From an uncultured Collinsella sp. (GTDB lineage Bacteria > Actinomycetota > Coriobacteriia > Coriobacteriales > Coriobacteriaceae): a stretch of DNA of 64,000 nucleotides. Positions 26,135-34,813 of the stretch are shown piece by piece. The notes beneath the pieces are model-generated. The model was not told the DNA's origin. It did no database searches and saw only the letters and a list, made by a program, of their open reading frames with translations. How positions within the stretch are numbered: position 1 is the stretch's first letter; every line of letters starts with the position of its first letter. The stretch lies in the NCBI GenBank assembly GCA_902493855.1, contig CABUQV010000001.1, positions 136,183-200,182 on the forward strand, written 5' to 3'. The translations under genes and the position numbers were made by a program.

Positions 26135-27238
26135 CTAGATGCGGACCGGCATGACCAGGTACAGGTAGTTGATCTTGTCGTAGGACTTGAAGATGCCCGC
26201 CTGCGAGTAGCTCTTGAGCTCCAGCGTGATCTCCTTCTCCTTGGACAGGGCATTGAGGCAGCCGAAGATGTAGTGGTAGTTGAAGGCGATGGTGCCCGAC
26301 TCGCCCTCGGCCTCGACATCGATCGTCTCCTGCGCAAGGTCCTGGTCATTGGAAATGGAGGACAGGCCCATCTGCCCGTTCTCGACATCGATCTCGAACT
26401 TGACGGCGGGGTTGGCGCTCGCGATAACGGCCACGCGCTTGAGGGCGGCGTTAAAGGCGGCGACGTCGATCTTGACGCTCGTCACGCACGAATCGGGGAT
26501 GAGCTGCTTGTAGTTGGGGTACACGCCCTCGATGCGGCGCGACACGTAGGTGGTGTTGCCGGCCTCAAAGACGACCTGGGTGTCGGTAGCCCCGATCATG
26601 ATGGTCGCCCGGCTGGCCATGATGTTCAGCGCGTCGTTAAAGGCGTCGGCCGGAACGTTGAGTTCAAAGGAGCCCTCGAGGGTTGAGGTCTCGACCTGTG
26701 TATCGCACACGGCCAAGCGGAAGGAATCGGTCGCCACCAGGCGCACGGTGTTGTTCTCGACCTTCATGTGCACGCCGCCCAGGATGGGGCGGGCCTTGTC
26801 GGTCGAAGTGACGCGCCACACGCGGCCGACCATCTCGGACAAGATATCGGTCGGCAGCTCCACGGCACTCTCGATGGCATAGGCCGGAAACTCGGGGAAG
26901 TCATTGGCATCGAGCGTGTTCAGGCGGAAAGAGCTCTTCTCGCAACCAATCAGCACCTGGCGCTCGGACAGCTCAAAGGTGACCGGGGCATCGGGGAGAG
27001 TCTTGGTGATATTGGAGAGCATCTTACAGGGGATAACCATCTCGCCCTCTTCTTCGACATGCGCCGCGATGCGATGACGGATCGAGATGGTGTAGTTAGA
27101 GGTCTGGAATTCCAAGATGCCGTCTTGCGCCTTGACGAGCACGCCCGACAGGATGGGAAGGGTGGATGCCGAAGCGACACCCTTCATAACGACGCCGATG
27201 GCTTGTGTAAGCGAGCTCTGGCTGACGGTGAACTTCAT
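26135..27238 (-). CDS. dnaN: DNA polymerase III sliding clamp (beta subunit)
   Basis: 367 residues. The three-domain clamp is recognisable from MKFTVSQSSLTQAIGVVMKG, LPILSGVLVKAQDG, the ATDSFRLAVC loop and the C-terminal YLVMPVRI that forms part of the partner-binding pocket. AAAGG lies eight bases before the ATG. Order dnaA-dnaN-recF is standard, but here 238 bp separate dnaA and dnaN. Confidence 0.97.
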   Translation of the reverse strand: MKFTVSQSSLTQAIGVVMKGVASASTLPILSGVLVKAQDGILEFQTSNYTISIRHRIAAHVEEEGEMVIPCKMLSNITKTLPDAPVTFELSERQVLIGCEKSSFRLNTLDANDFPEFPAYAIESAVELPTDILSEMVGRVWRVTSTDKARPILGGVHMKVENNTVRLVATDSFRLAVCDTQVETSTLEGSFELNVPADAFNDALNIMASRATIMIGATDTQVVFEAGNTTYVSRRIEGVYPNYKQLIPDSCVTSVKIDVAAFNAALKRVAVIASANPAVKFEIDVENGQMGLSSISNDQDLAQETIDVEAEGESGTIAFNYHYIFGCLNALSKEKEITLELKSYSQAGIFKSYDKINYLYLVMPVRI

Positions 27239-27476
27239 CTTTTAATACCTTTCTATAGATATAAATATCTTAATAATAGTAATAGCACTGACGAAACTGT
27301 TGATTACTCCCAAAGACGCAGGTCAGACCCAGAAAGAGAATCGACAGCAACCTGTGTGCAACAGGGGTGGTTTTCCACGTTCAAAACCTGCGCAAAACTT
27401 TTCATCACCGCGGATTGGGTTTTAGACACCTTATGCCCGTGGTTTCGACAAGTTTTCAACAGGTGTCTCTATTTCC
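27239..27476. other. Candidate oriC, dnaA-dnaN part
   Basis: An AT-rich stretch (about 27252-27286) suits an unwinding element. DnaA-box-like 9-mers are TTTTCCACG (27371-27379), TTTTCAACA (27453-27461) and TGTGCAACA (27355-27363, reverse of TGTTGCACA). The 27453 box sits in AGTTTTCAACAGGT, a 14-mer repeated twice in inverse orientation beyond dnaA. Confidence 0.6.
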
Positions 27477-29201
27477 CTACGAGCGCAGTGTAATTTTATC
27501 GCGCAGCGACTTGAGGTCTTCGGTGACGGTGCGGTCTTCCTGGATCATCTTCTGGACCTTTTTGTAACTCGTGCTGACGGTCGAGTGGTTGCGGTTGCCA
27601 AATTCGGCGCCTACCGCCGTGGTCGTCATCTCGCACATTTCGATGGCAAGGTAGATAGCGATATGGCGTGCTTTGGCGATATTGGCGTTGCGACGCGGGC
27701 CGATGAGCTCCTCGTGCGTCACGCCGTACTGCTCTTCGATGACGGACTGAACCGTCTGGACGTTGATCTTTTTGGCCGATGTGTCGAAGTACTGGCTGGC
27801 GATGGCGTCGATATCGTCAAAGGTGAGTTCCCCTCCCTCGCGCTCGCGGTCGCCCGCCTCGCCGGCGCAGCGCTCGCAAAAGCTCTCGAGTTCGCGGATG
27901 TTGGTGCCTGAGACCTCGGCCATGTGTTTAAAGTGCTCGTCGGTCAGGTGCCCGCCGTCGCCCCCATAGGCCGCCAGCAGCGAGTCGTCGCCTGCCTCGG
28001 GAGCGGCGACGATGGTGTTCTCGTAATAGCGCTGCAAGATCTTGTATTTCATCTCGTAGCTGGGCTCTGCGACCAGGCAGAGCATGCCGGCGTTGAAGCG
28101 GCTGGTCAGACGCTCGTCCATGCTCAGGTCCTTGGGAGCGCGGTCTGCCGCGATAACGACCTTCTTGTTATTGCGGATGAACTCGTCCATGAGCTGGAAA
28201 AAGTAGTCCACGCTCGCGCGCTTGCCGATGATGTTTTGGATGTCATCGATGATGAGCACGTCCACGCCGTGGTACGCCTGCATGATGGGGGCGTTGCTCT
28301 TCTTTTGGCGGTCGAACTCGGTCATCAGGTCGTCCAGATATGCCTGGGAGTTGGCATACTTGACCTTGATCTCGGGCGACTTCTCGGCGAGCTCGTTTTT
28401 GATGGCAAGCAGCAGGTGCGTCTTGCCCAGGCCCGATTTGCCGTAGATGAACAGCGATGTGCACGTGCCGCGCTCGTCCGCGAGGGCGGCAAACTTGAGT
28501 GCCGAGCGATAGGCATGGCTGTTCTCGGGGCCGTAGACAAAGTTCTCAAAGGTAAATTTTGAGTTCGCGGCGAGCGGGGCTCCATCTGTATTCTGCTCGG
28601 CCGGCACGGTCGGTGCTGGCATGGGTGAAGCGGGGGTCGCAGCTTGCGTGGATTTAGTTGGCGCTCCGCCCTTCATCTGGTTCATCATGCGACGAAAATC
28701 ATCGGCCGAGAGCGTGTTTTTGATTGCAATGCCCGAATCCGCGCCCGCCGCTGCGTCGTGAGCGATGGGCATGTGCGTGACGGGTGCGTTCGTTGACGTC
28801 GCCGCCGCGGTTGGCAACGGTGCCATGGTTTCACGGGAAACATCGCTGTGCTGGTGCTCGATTGTCGGCACGTCGCCTGCGGAGGCCGGTGCCGCCGGGG
28901 AAGCGGCGGGAGCCGTGGCGGGCGCCGTCGCGGCAGCGGATTCCGTTGCGGCGCCTTGCGGTGCCACGATGTCGAGCGCGATCGGTGCAAAGGCGATTTC
29001 TTCCAGATAGGCCTCAATAGTCGGCTGATGCTTTTTGAGCTGCGCGATGGCAAAGCGCGAGGGGGCCTCGATCGTGAGCGTATCTTCGGTCAGGCTTATG
29101 GCGCGCGATTGCCCCAGCATGTTGATGAGGCGTGCATCTTGGCCGTCGCGCTGGCAAAAGGCGATGGCGTCCCCCAGGATGATGCTTGCTTCCTCGTCCA
29201 C
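27477..29201 (-). CDS. dnaA: Chromosomal replication initiator protein DnaA
   Basis: 574 residues, longer than usual because of an Ala/Pro-rich linker (about 82-210) between the N-terminal DnaB-interaction domain and the AAA+ core. Walker A GKSGLGKT at about 254-261, Walker B VLIIDDIQ, sensor motifs, and the DNA-binding domain ending in GNRNHSTVSTSYKKV. It opens oriC and loads the helicase. GTG start with GGGAG six bases upstream. It follows the GHKL protein gene by 15 bp, so the two are probably co-transcribed. Confidence 0.96.
   Translation of the reverse strand: MDEEASIILGDAIAFCQRDGQDARLINMLGQSRAISLTEDTLTIEAPSRFAIAQLKKHQPTIEAYLEEIAFAPIALDIVAPQGAATESAAATAPATAPAASPAAPASAGDVPTIEHQHSDVSRETMAPLPTAAATSTNAPVTHMPIAHDAAAGADSGIAIKNTLSADDFRRMMNQMKGGAPTKSTQAATPASPMPAPTVPAEQNTDGAPLAANSKFTFENFVYGPENSHAYRSALKFAALADERGTCTSLFIYGKSGLGKTHLLLAIKNELAEKSPEIKVKYANSQAYLDDLMTEFDRQKKSNAPIMQAYHGVDVLIIDDIQNIIGKRASVDYFFQLMDEFIRNNKKVVIAADRAPKDLSMDERLTSRFNAGMLCLVAEPSYEMKYKILQRYYENTIVAAPEAGDDSLLAAYGGDGGHLTDEHFKHMAEVSGTNIRELESFCERCAGEAGDREREGGELTFDDIDAIASQYFDTSAKKINVQTVQSVIEEQYGVTHEELIGPRRNANIAKARHIAIYLAIEMCEMTTTAVGAEFGNRNHSTVSTSYKKVQKMIQEDRTVTEDLKSLRDKITLRS
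28827..28842. promoter_or_regulatory. parS-like sequence inside dnaA
   Basis: GGTTTCACGGGAAACA differs from the parS palindrome found before parA at two positions and lies in the dnaA linker coding region. Confidence 0.45.
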
Positions 29202-29216
29202 TGTTTCTCCCGTTCT

Positions 29217-30569
29217 TTAGCTCTGAGCTCGCACGCGAGCGGCGCCGAGTTCGGTCAGATGGTATTTCTGGCCATGCTTGATGACCAAGCCAGCCTGCGC
29301 CAAGTCATTGAGCGTGCGTGACCAAGTGGGGGCCGAGTTTCCAAACGCCCTCGCCAGATCGGTTGCACCGCACGCTTGATTTTGCGCCAAATAGCCTAGT
29401 GCGGCGTTGCCGCGATCGCTTACGAACACGTCCGGTTGTGGCTGCGCATACTGATTTGCTGCATTAGGATACATCATTTGAGCTGCTGGTTGTTGAGAAC
29501 TCTGCATCGGCGGCACTTGCTGTTGAAAACTTTGAGGCCACTGTTGGTAAGGCTGCGGAGGCATCTGCTGGGCCCAGGGGTTGTACTGCTGCTGCGGCAT
29601 CTGCTGGTACGGCTGCTGATATCCCTGCTGGTACTGCTGCGGGAACTGCTGGCCGTACCCCAGCGGCGGCATCTGTTGATATGGATATCCCTGTTGGTAC
29701 GGCTGATAGCCCATTTGCTGGCCACCCGGTGCGCCCGTCGCCTGCTGCATTGCTGCTGCATCCTGATCCGCCAGCGGCACGGCCTCTGGCATGTTTGGCG
29801 GCATCGACATCGATGTCGCCTGGGGCTCTTGTGTGGGAAGCATTCCGGGCTGCTGCATCTGCCTCACGGGGGGCTGCATCTGCTGCGTTGCCATGGGCTG
29901 CTGCGCAAAAGCTCCCGGCAGGGGATATGTGGGCTGCTCCGTCTCGGGCCGCACGGCAGCACCGCGTCCGCCGGCACGCTCGATTTCCTGCACTCGTTTA
30001 GGGTTCAGGCTTACCGTAACCACGGTGCCGTTGCCCATGTTGTCCTCGATGGATACGGCACCGCCGGCGTTTTCCAAATACTCCTGCACCATGGGAAACC
30101 CTGCTCCGGTTCCACGGATATAGCGCTTCATCTTGCTGTTTGCGCTGGTAACGCCAAAGTCGAAAGCGCGTTCCTTGTCGTCGATGCCGGGTCCTTGATC
30201 AGCAAAGCGGATGGTGTCTCCGCCGTCCAGAATCGAGATGATGGGCTCGGCAAAGTGTGCGTGGATAAAGTTTTCGACAATCTCGCGGATGACCATGAGC
30301 GAGATATGGCCACCTTGTTCTTTCATGCACTGGTAGACGGTGTTGGTAGTCTCTTCCAAATACGTGCGGACATCTTGCGGATCAATGACGATCACACGCG
30401 GTGTCGACAGCATGTCGTCATAGACGGCGATACGCGCGGCGTACATGGCTTTTGGCGCCTGCGTGGTCGTCTGCTCGCCTTCCGCACGCTCTTCGCGCAC
30501 GCCGGTGATGTGCTCGTTGTCGGGTGCCGGGTCTCCAGAATCGACCATGGTGTAAAAGTCATCAGACAT
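29217..30569 (-). CDS. GHKL ATPase fused to a winged-helix domain, upstream of dnaA
   Basis: 450 residues from the ATG at 30569. Residues about 65-190 form a histidine-kinase-like ATPase: N-box IREIVENFIHAHF, G1 FADQGPGID, G2 RGTGAGFPMVQEYLE and final GNGTVVTVSL. There is no phospho-accepting His domain and no membrane segment. Residues about 215-375 are a Gln/Pro/Met-rich low-complexity linker with repeated PYQQ units. The C-terminal about 70 residues form a winged helix (GATDLARAFGNSAPTWSRTL). No named family recognised; anti-sigma or switch-ATPase roles are possible. Start is uncertain: a TTG 24 codons earlier (30641) lies among DnaA-box-like sequences and lacks a ribosome binding site, while GGAAG stands 12 bases before the chosen ATG. 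Confidence 0.82.
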   Translation of the reverse strand: MSDDFYTMVDSGDPAPDNEHITGVREERAEGEQTTTQAPKAMYAARIAVYDDMLSTPRVIVIDPQDVRTYLEETTNTVYQCMKEQGGHISLMVIREIVENFIHAHFAEPIISILDGGDTIRFADQGPGIDDKERAFDFGVTSANSKMKRYIRGTGAGFPMVQEYLENAGGAVSIEDNMGNGTVVTVSLNPKRVQEIERAGGRGAAVRPETEQPTYPLPGAFAQQPMATQQMQPPVRQMQQPGMLPTQEPQATSMSMPPNMPEAVPLADQDAAAMQQATGAPGGQQMGYQPYQQGYPYQQMPPLGYGQQFPQQYQQGYQQPYQQMPQQQYNPWAQQMPPQPYQQWPQSFQQQVPPMQSSQQPAAQMMYPNAANQYAQPQPDVFVSDRGNAALGYLAQNQACGATDLARAFGNSAPTWSRTLNDLAQAGLVIKHGQKYHLTELGAARVRAQS

Positions 30570-30631
30570 GCCGCTCGCAATCTTCCAAAAGGTTTCGAAC
30601 AAATAGTAGCTCACCGCGCAATGTTTCTCAT

Positions 30632-30715
30632 CTTTCGACAACTTTTCAAAACCTGTTGAAAACTTTGGAAAACTGGCGAAAAGTTCTCAACATTGCCAAC
30701 ATGACCTGTTGAAAA
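30632..30715. other. Candidate oriC, dnaA-rpmH part: cluster of DnaA-box-like sequences
   Basis: TGTTGAAAA at 30654-30662 and 30707-30715 (reverse TTTTCAACA, both within the 14-mer AGTTTTCAACAGGT on the minus strand), TTCTCAACA at 30684-30692 and CTTTCGACA at 30632-30640. All lie upstream of the GHKL-dnaA unit, so they may also allow DnaA autoregulation. Confidence 0.6.
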
Positions 30716-30812
30716 CTCGATGAAATATCGTGAAAAGTTGTCATGCACCGCTAAATCGAGCTTGGCTTATGGGGGAACCGTGTACTCTTTGCAACCTTTC
30801 ACCTTTGATTTC

Positions 30813-30842
30813 TTGACATTTGAACATTGATTTCCCTACAAT
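30813..30842 (+). promoter_or_regulatory. Promoter of rpmH-rnpA
   Basis: Consensus TTGACA, 18-bp spacer, TACAAT, about 70 bases before rpmH. Confidence 0.8.
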
Positions 30843-30914
30843 CTTCAAGCTCACGTGTCTATATCTGCGTCCGCGCCCCCGCGGACACTCGAAATGCAGC
30901 AGGAGGAACTTAAG

Positions 30915-31049
30915 ATGAAGCGTACGTATCAGCCTAATAAGCGTAAGCGTGCCAAGACCCATGGCTTCCGTGCCCGTATGGCCACTAAGGGTGGTCGTGC
31001 CGTGCTCGCCCGTCGTCGCGCCAAGGGCCGCAAGCGTCTCACTGTCTAG
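30915..31049 (+). CDS. rpmH: 50S ribosomal protein L34
   Basis: 44 residues, MKRTYQPNKRKRAKTHGFRA with a very basic remainder: a canonical L34. AGGAGG lies ten bases upstream. It heads the divergent cluster on the other side of the origin. Confidence 0.98.
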   Translation: MKRTYQPNKRKRAKTHGFRARMATKGGRAVLARRRAKGRKRLTV

Positions 31050-31069
31050 CAGCGATACACACATCTCGC

Positions 31070-31408
31070 ATGAAGACTATTAAGTCTCGGCAAGATTTCG
31101 AGCATGTGTTCAGTCAGGGGCGTCGTTTCAATCACCCTCTGATTCGAATGACCATATGTGAATCGGTTGGCGAAGGCGACTCCGGAAGGGTCGCCTTCGT
31201 TGGTGCTAAACGACTCGGTTGTGCTGTCGTGCGCAACCGATCTAAGCGTGTGATGCGCGAGGCCGCCCGCAGCTGTGGATTTCCCGTTGCGGGTTATGAC
31301 ATCATCTTGTTCGCGACTCCCAAGACGAGGGTTTCCTCGCCGCAGGAGATGAACAAGGCATTGCGTTCGCTTATGAAACGCGCCGGCGTTGCCGGGGAGG
31401 AGCGATGA
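31070..31408 (+). CDS. rnpA: Ribonuclease P protein component
   Basis: 112 residues. Has the RNR-type motif NRSKRVMREA, preceded by GRVAFVGAKRLGCAVVRNRS. It assists the RNase P RNA in maturing tRNA 5' ends. It lies 20 bp after rpmH and overlaps yidD by four bases (ATGA). Confidence 0.96.
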   Translation: MKTIKSRQDFEHVFSQGRRFNHPLIRMTICESVGEGDSGRVAFVGAKRLGCAVVRNRSKRVMREAARSCGFPVAGYDIILFATPKTRVSSPQEMNKALRSLMKRAGVAGEER

Positions 31409-31629
31409 GCAATCACGTTTTGCGACGTGTTGCCATCGCTCCTATTCGCATATATCAACAGGTTATTTCGCCCTTATTGCCTGACGCCTGCATTTATTAC
31501 CCAACGTGCTCACAATACGCTATCCAGGCGATTGAGAAGTACGGTGTTTTGAGAGGCTGCTGGCTTGCCGTGAGGCGCATCGCTCGCTGCAATCCCCTGC
31601 ACGTCGGCGGTTATGACCCTGTGCCTTAG
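31405..31629 (+). CDS. yidD: Membrane protein insertion efficiency factor YidD
   Basis: 74 residues. Family signature YQQVISPLLPDACIYYPTCS then QYAIQAIEKYG, and RRIARCNPLHVGGYDPVP. An amphipathic peripheral protein that helps insertion with YidC, whose gene follows. Confidence 0.96.
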   Translation: MSNHVLRRVAIAPIRIYQQVISPLLPDACIYYPTCSQYAIQAIEKYGVLRGCWLAVRRIARCNPLHVGGYDPVP

Positions 31630-31658
31630 CGGGCACTCGCTATCGGAGGAAAACTTAC

Positions 31659-32429
31659 ATGTGGGATTGGATCGTTAACATCCTTTTTGAGCTGCTCAAG
31701 CTCATCCAGACCTTTGCGGTCGACTGGGGCCTGTCCATCATCATTTTGGTGGTCATCATCCGTCTGCTGCTGACGCCGCTTATGCTCAAGTCGACCAAGT
31801 CGACGGCTCGCATGCAGGTGCTGCAGCCTAAGATGCTCGAGATCCAGGAGCGCTATGCCGACGATCCCCAGCGTCAGGCCGAGGAGATGCAGAAGTTCTA
31901 CAGCGAGAACAAGTTCAACCCCATGGCTGGTTGTCTGCCGCTGTTGATCCAGATGCCCGTCCTGTTCGCCCTGTTTACGCTACTGCGTAACCTGCCGAAC
32001 TACTTTAGCGACGGCACGTTCTCGTTCTTCAACATCCTGCCTGACCTTACCACCACGCCGAGCGCTTCCTTTGCCGATGGCTTTATGGTTGCGCTGCCTG
32101 CGCTGGTTTGCCTGATTCTGTTCGCTGTCTTGACCCTGATTCCGCAGCTGTATATGTCTCGCAATCAGACTGGTCAGCAGGCCCAGAGCATGCGCATGAT
32201 GGCCGTCGTCATGACCGTCATGATGCTTTGGATGGGCTGGAGCCTGCCCGTCGGCGTTCTGCTGTACTACGACGTGTCTTCTGCCTGGCAGGTTATCCAG
32301 CAGATCTTCGTGACGCAGAAGGTTATCGACAAGGCCAAGGCCGATGAGGAGGAGCGCCTCAAGAACGCTCCGCTGCAGGTCGAGGTTACCCGTCGCGAGA
32401 AGAAGCCGCGTCCGCACAAGAAGAAGTAG
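31659..32429 (+). CDS. yidC: YidC/Oxa1-type membrane protein insertase
   Basis: 256 residues, the short Gram-positive form without a large periplasmic domain. Five membrane helices; the catalytic Arg in IIRLLLTPLMLKS, the cytoplasmic hairpin with QERYADDPQRQAEEMQKFYS, and a basic C-terminus (REKKPRPHKKK) that can touch ribosomes. There is no lipobox at the N-terminus. GGAGG is upstream of the ATG. Confidence 0.96.
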   Translation: MWDWIVNILFELLKLIQTFAVDWGLSIIILVVIIRLLLTPLMLKSTKSTARMQVLQPKMLEIQERYADDPQRQAEEMQKFYSENKFNPMAGCLPLLIQMPVLFALFTLLRNLPNYFSDGTFSFFNILPDLTTTPSASFADGFMVALPALVCLILFAVLTLIPQLYMSRNQTGQQAQSMRMMAVVMTVMMLWMGWSLPVGVLLYYDVSSAWQVIQQIFVTQKVIDKAKADEEERLKNAPLQVEVTRREKKPRPHKKK

Positions 32430-32474
32430 TCGGGATATCAATCTTATTTAGGTACCTAACTTTTGGAGTACGTT

Positions 32475-33044
32475 ATGTCTGAAGAGATCATCGAGGATAT
32501 GCTTGAGGAGGTTGCCCCGCAGATTGCGGGCGATTATCCCGAGATTGCACAGCGCTACAAGGCCGGTGAAGAGCTGACCGATGAGGAGCTCGACACCATT
32601 GCCGATGTTGCGATTTCCATTCTGCGTTCCATCCTTTCGCACTTCGATGCCGCCAACTCTCCTATTGATGAGTACGAGGGCGACGAGGGCGAGCTGATTC
32701 TGGATGTTACGGCTCCCGATCTTGCTGTTCTCATTGGCCGTCATGGGCGTACCCTCGATGCCCTTCAGGTTATGTTCTCTTTGCTGGTGAGCCGCAAGCT
32801 TGGCTTTAGGTATCCGGTTGTGGTTGACGTTGAGGGCTACAAGAGCCGTCGTCAGGACAAGGTTGCCTCTATGGCTCAGTCCGCCGCCGAGCGTGCCATC
32901 CGTACTCATAAGAGTGTTTCGCTTCCGCCCATGAATGCCTATGAGCGTCGACTGGTTCATATTGCACTTCGTGGCAATGATGCCGTCGATACCCATTCTG
33001 AGGGTTCTGACCCTGATCGCCATGTGGTGATTGTTGCTCGATAA
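32475..33044 (+). CDS. jag: RNA-binding protein Jag/KhpB (KH and R3H domains)
   Basis: 189 residues. KH domain with the GxxG loop in LIGRHGRTLDALQ, then an R3H-type segment (MNAYERRLVHIAL). The acidic N-terminal half replaces the usual Jag-N domain and is probably flexible. It may bind RNA with KhpA and influence cell wall synthesis, as in other Gram-positives. The ATG has GGAG six bases upstream; an in-frame TTG four codons earlier contains that site. Confidence 0.93.
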   Translation: MSEEIIEDMLEEVAPQIAGDYPEIAQRYKAGEELTDEELDTIADVAISILRSILSHFDAANSPIDEYEGDEGELILDVTAPDLAVLIGRHGRTLDALQVMFSLLVSRKLGFRYPVVVDVEGYKSRRQDKVASMAQSAAERAIRTHKSVSLPPMNAYERRLVHIALRGNDAVDTHSEGSDPDRHVVIVAR

Positions 33045-33062
33045 TCTACTCGAGCTTATGCT

Positions 33063-33094
33063 AAGGGGGCGTGGTTTCCACGTCCCCTTTTTTT
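33063..33094 (+). terminator. Terminator after jag
   Basis: GGGGGCGTGG / CCACGTCCCC hairpin with seven T. Confidence 0.9.
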
Positions 33095-33140
33095 GTCAAA
33101 AGTTCTCGATACACTGATTTTTGTCAGAAAGGAGCTTCTG

Positions 33141-33878
33141 TTGTTTGTACTTACAGATCAGCAGGCTGACGAGATGCTGAGTCGTCTAACTTCCTATTGC
33201 AAAGAGTATTCCCTGAGTGTAACTGATACTGAGCTGAGGAAATGTATTCAGCATTTAGATTTGGTTCTGGAAACAAATAAGACAACCAATCTTACCCGTA
33301 TTCTTAACGTAGAAGATGCTGTCGTACTTCATATCCTTGACTCACTTGTTTTGCTCCCCTATATCAATAAGGCTCCTGAGGGAGCTTTGCTCGATATGGG
33401 AACAGGTGCAGGCTTCCCTGGTATTCCGTTAACCATAACCACGCATCGTAAAGCTACTTATATTGACTCAGTTGGCAAGAAGGTTGATTCTGTCAATTCT
33501 TTTGTTCATGCTCTTGGATTGAAACATGCTCATGCGGTTCATGATCGCCTTGAGGAATATGCTCGAAGCCATAAGAAGCAGTTCTCTGTCGTAACCGCCC
33601 GTGCACTGGCCCCTCTACCGATTCTTGTTGAGTATGCGGCCCCATATCTCAAGGATGGAGGGTTATTTGTTATCACCAAGGGCAATCCGTCGCATCAGGA
33701 GCTCACTTCCGGCATGTCAGCAGCTAAGATCTGCGGCTTTACTTTGCTTCTGAATGACACAATCGATTTGCCTGAGGGCTTGGGCCACAGGGAGTTCATT
33801 GTTCTTAAAAAGACTCACCCAGCATCCGTTTCATTGCCTCGTGCAAATGGCATGGCAAAGAAGAATCCGCTTGCCTAG
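33141..33878 (+). CDS. rsmG: 16S rRNA (guanine-N7) methyltransferase RsmG
   Basis: 245 residues. SAM-binding motif LLDMGTGAGFPGIPL, preceded by HILDSLVLLPYI, and TARALAPLPILVEYAAPYL are typical of RsmG/GidB, which methylates G527 of 16S rRNA. I use TTG at 33141, with AAAGGAG six bases upstream; no ATG fits. Codon use is noticeably more A/T-rich than in upstream genes, and the same holds for parA and parB. Confidence 0.94.
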   Translation: MFVLTDQQADEMLSRLTSYCKEYSLSVTDTELRKCIQHLDLVLETNKTTNLTRILNVEDAVVLHILDSLVLLPYINKAPEGALLDMGTGAGFPGIPLTITTHRKATYIDSVGKKVDSVNSFVHALGLKHAHAVHDRLEEYARSHKKQFSVVTARALAPLPILVEYAAPYLKDGGLFVITKGNPSHQELTSGMSAAKICGFTLLLNDTIDLPEGLGHREFIVLKKTHPASVSLPRANGMAKKNPLA

Positions 33879-33879
33879 A

Positions 33880-33973
33880 TGTTTCACGTGAAACATAATG
33901 GATAGTAACAACTTGCAGTGTTTCACGTGAAACATGGCGGTTGATATCGAATCGGAATGTTTCACGTGAAACA
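33880..33973. promoter_or_regulatory. Cluster of three perfect parS sites
   Basis: TGTTTCACGTGAAACA occurs at 33880-33895, 33919-33934 and 33958-33973, spaced exactly 39 bases apart, between rsmG and parA. This is the exact bacterial parS palindrome bound by ParB. Confidence 0.97.
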
Positions 33974-34012
33974 TCCTCCGTTTGAGAGCTTGAATACACA
34001 CCAGGAGGGACC

Positions 34013-34813
34013 GTGGGATTTCGCGACGTTAAGCGTTCGAAGAGCGCAAAAGACACGCGTATCATTGCAATCATCAACCAAAAAGGCGGCGTCGGTAAGT
34101 CAACGACGGCTGTAAACCTTGCAGCAGCACTGGGTGAGCAAGGTCGCAAGACACTGATTGTCGATTTTGATCCACAGGGAAACAGCACCAGCGGATTTGG
34201 AATTGAAAAGGAAGACCTTGAACACTGCATCTATGATGCATTGTTGAATGATGTGCCCGCAGAGTCGCTTGTTCTTGATACAAATTGCAAAAAGGTATTC
34301 GTTATTCCGGCAACAATTCAGCTTGCAGGGGCCGAAATTGAGCTTGTAAGCGCAATTGCTCGTGAAACTCGCCTTAAAGATTTGCTTGAGCCGATTCAGG
34401 ACGAGTTCGATTTTATTTTCATTGACTGTCCCCCTTCACTTGGCCTGCTTACCATCAACGCTTTGACCGCAGCAGATAGCGTTTTGATTCCGATCCAGTG
34501 CGAGTATTACGCACTCGAGGGAGTTACGAAGCTGCTTGAGTCAATGAAGATGGTCAAATCACGTCTGAACAAGGGCTTAGACACTTACGGCGTGCTTATG
34601 ACCATGTATGACTCACGTACTTCACTGTCGAATCAGGTTGTTGAGGAGGTTCAATCGTACTTTGGTGACAAGGCGTTTAAGACACTGATTCCTCGTACGG
34701 TTAAAATCTCCGAAGCTCCTTCTTTTGGAGAACCGGTAATTACCTATGCGCCTCAAAATAAGGGTGCAAAAGCGTATATGAACCTTGCAAAAGAGGTGAT
34801 CAAGCGTGCCTAG
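34013..34813 (+). CDS. parA: Chromosome partitioning ATPase ParA/Soj
   Basis: 266 residues. Deviant Walker A KGGVGKST, Walker B FIFIDCPPSLG, and the C-terminal SEAPSFGEPVITYAP. Works with ParB-parS to segregate origins, and may regulate DnaA as in Bacillus. GTG start with AGGAGG five bases upstream. The stop overlaps the parB start. Confidence 0.97.
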   Translation: MGFRDVKRSKSAKDTRIIAIINQKGGVGKSTTAVNLAAALGEQGRKTLIVDFDPQGNSTSGFGIEKEDLEHCIYDALLNDVPAESLVLDTNCKKVFVIPATIQLAGAEIELVSAIARETRLKDLLEPIQDEFDFIFIDCPPSLGLLTINALTAADSVLIPIQCEYYALEGVTKLLESMKMVKSRLNKGLDTYGVLMTMYDSRTSLSNQVVEEVQSYFGDKAFKTLIPRTVKISEAPSFGEPVITYAPQNKGAKAYMNLAKEVIKRA

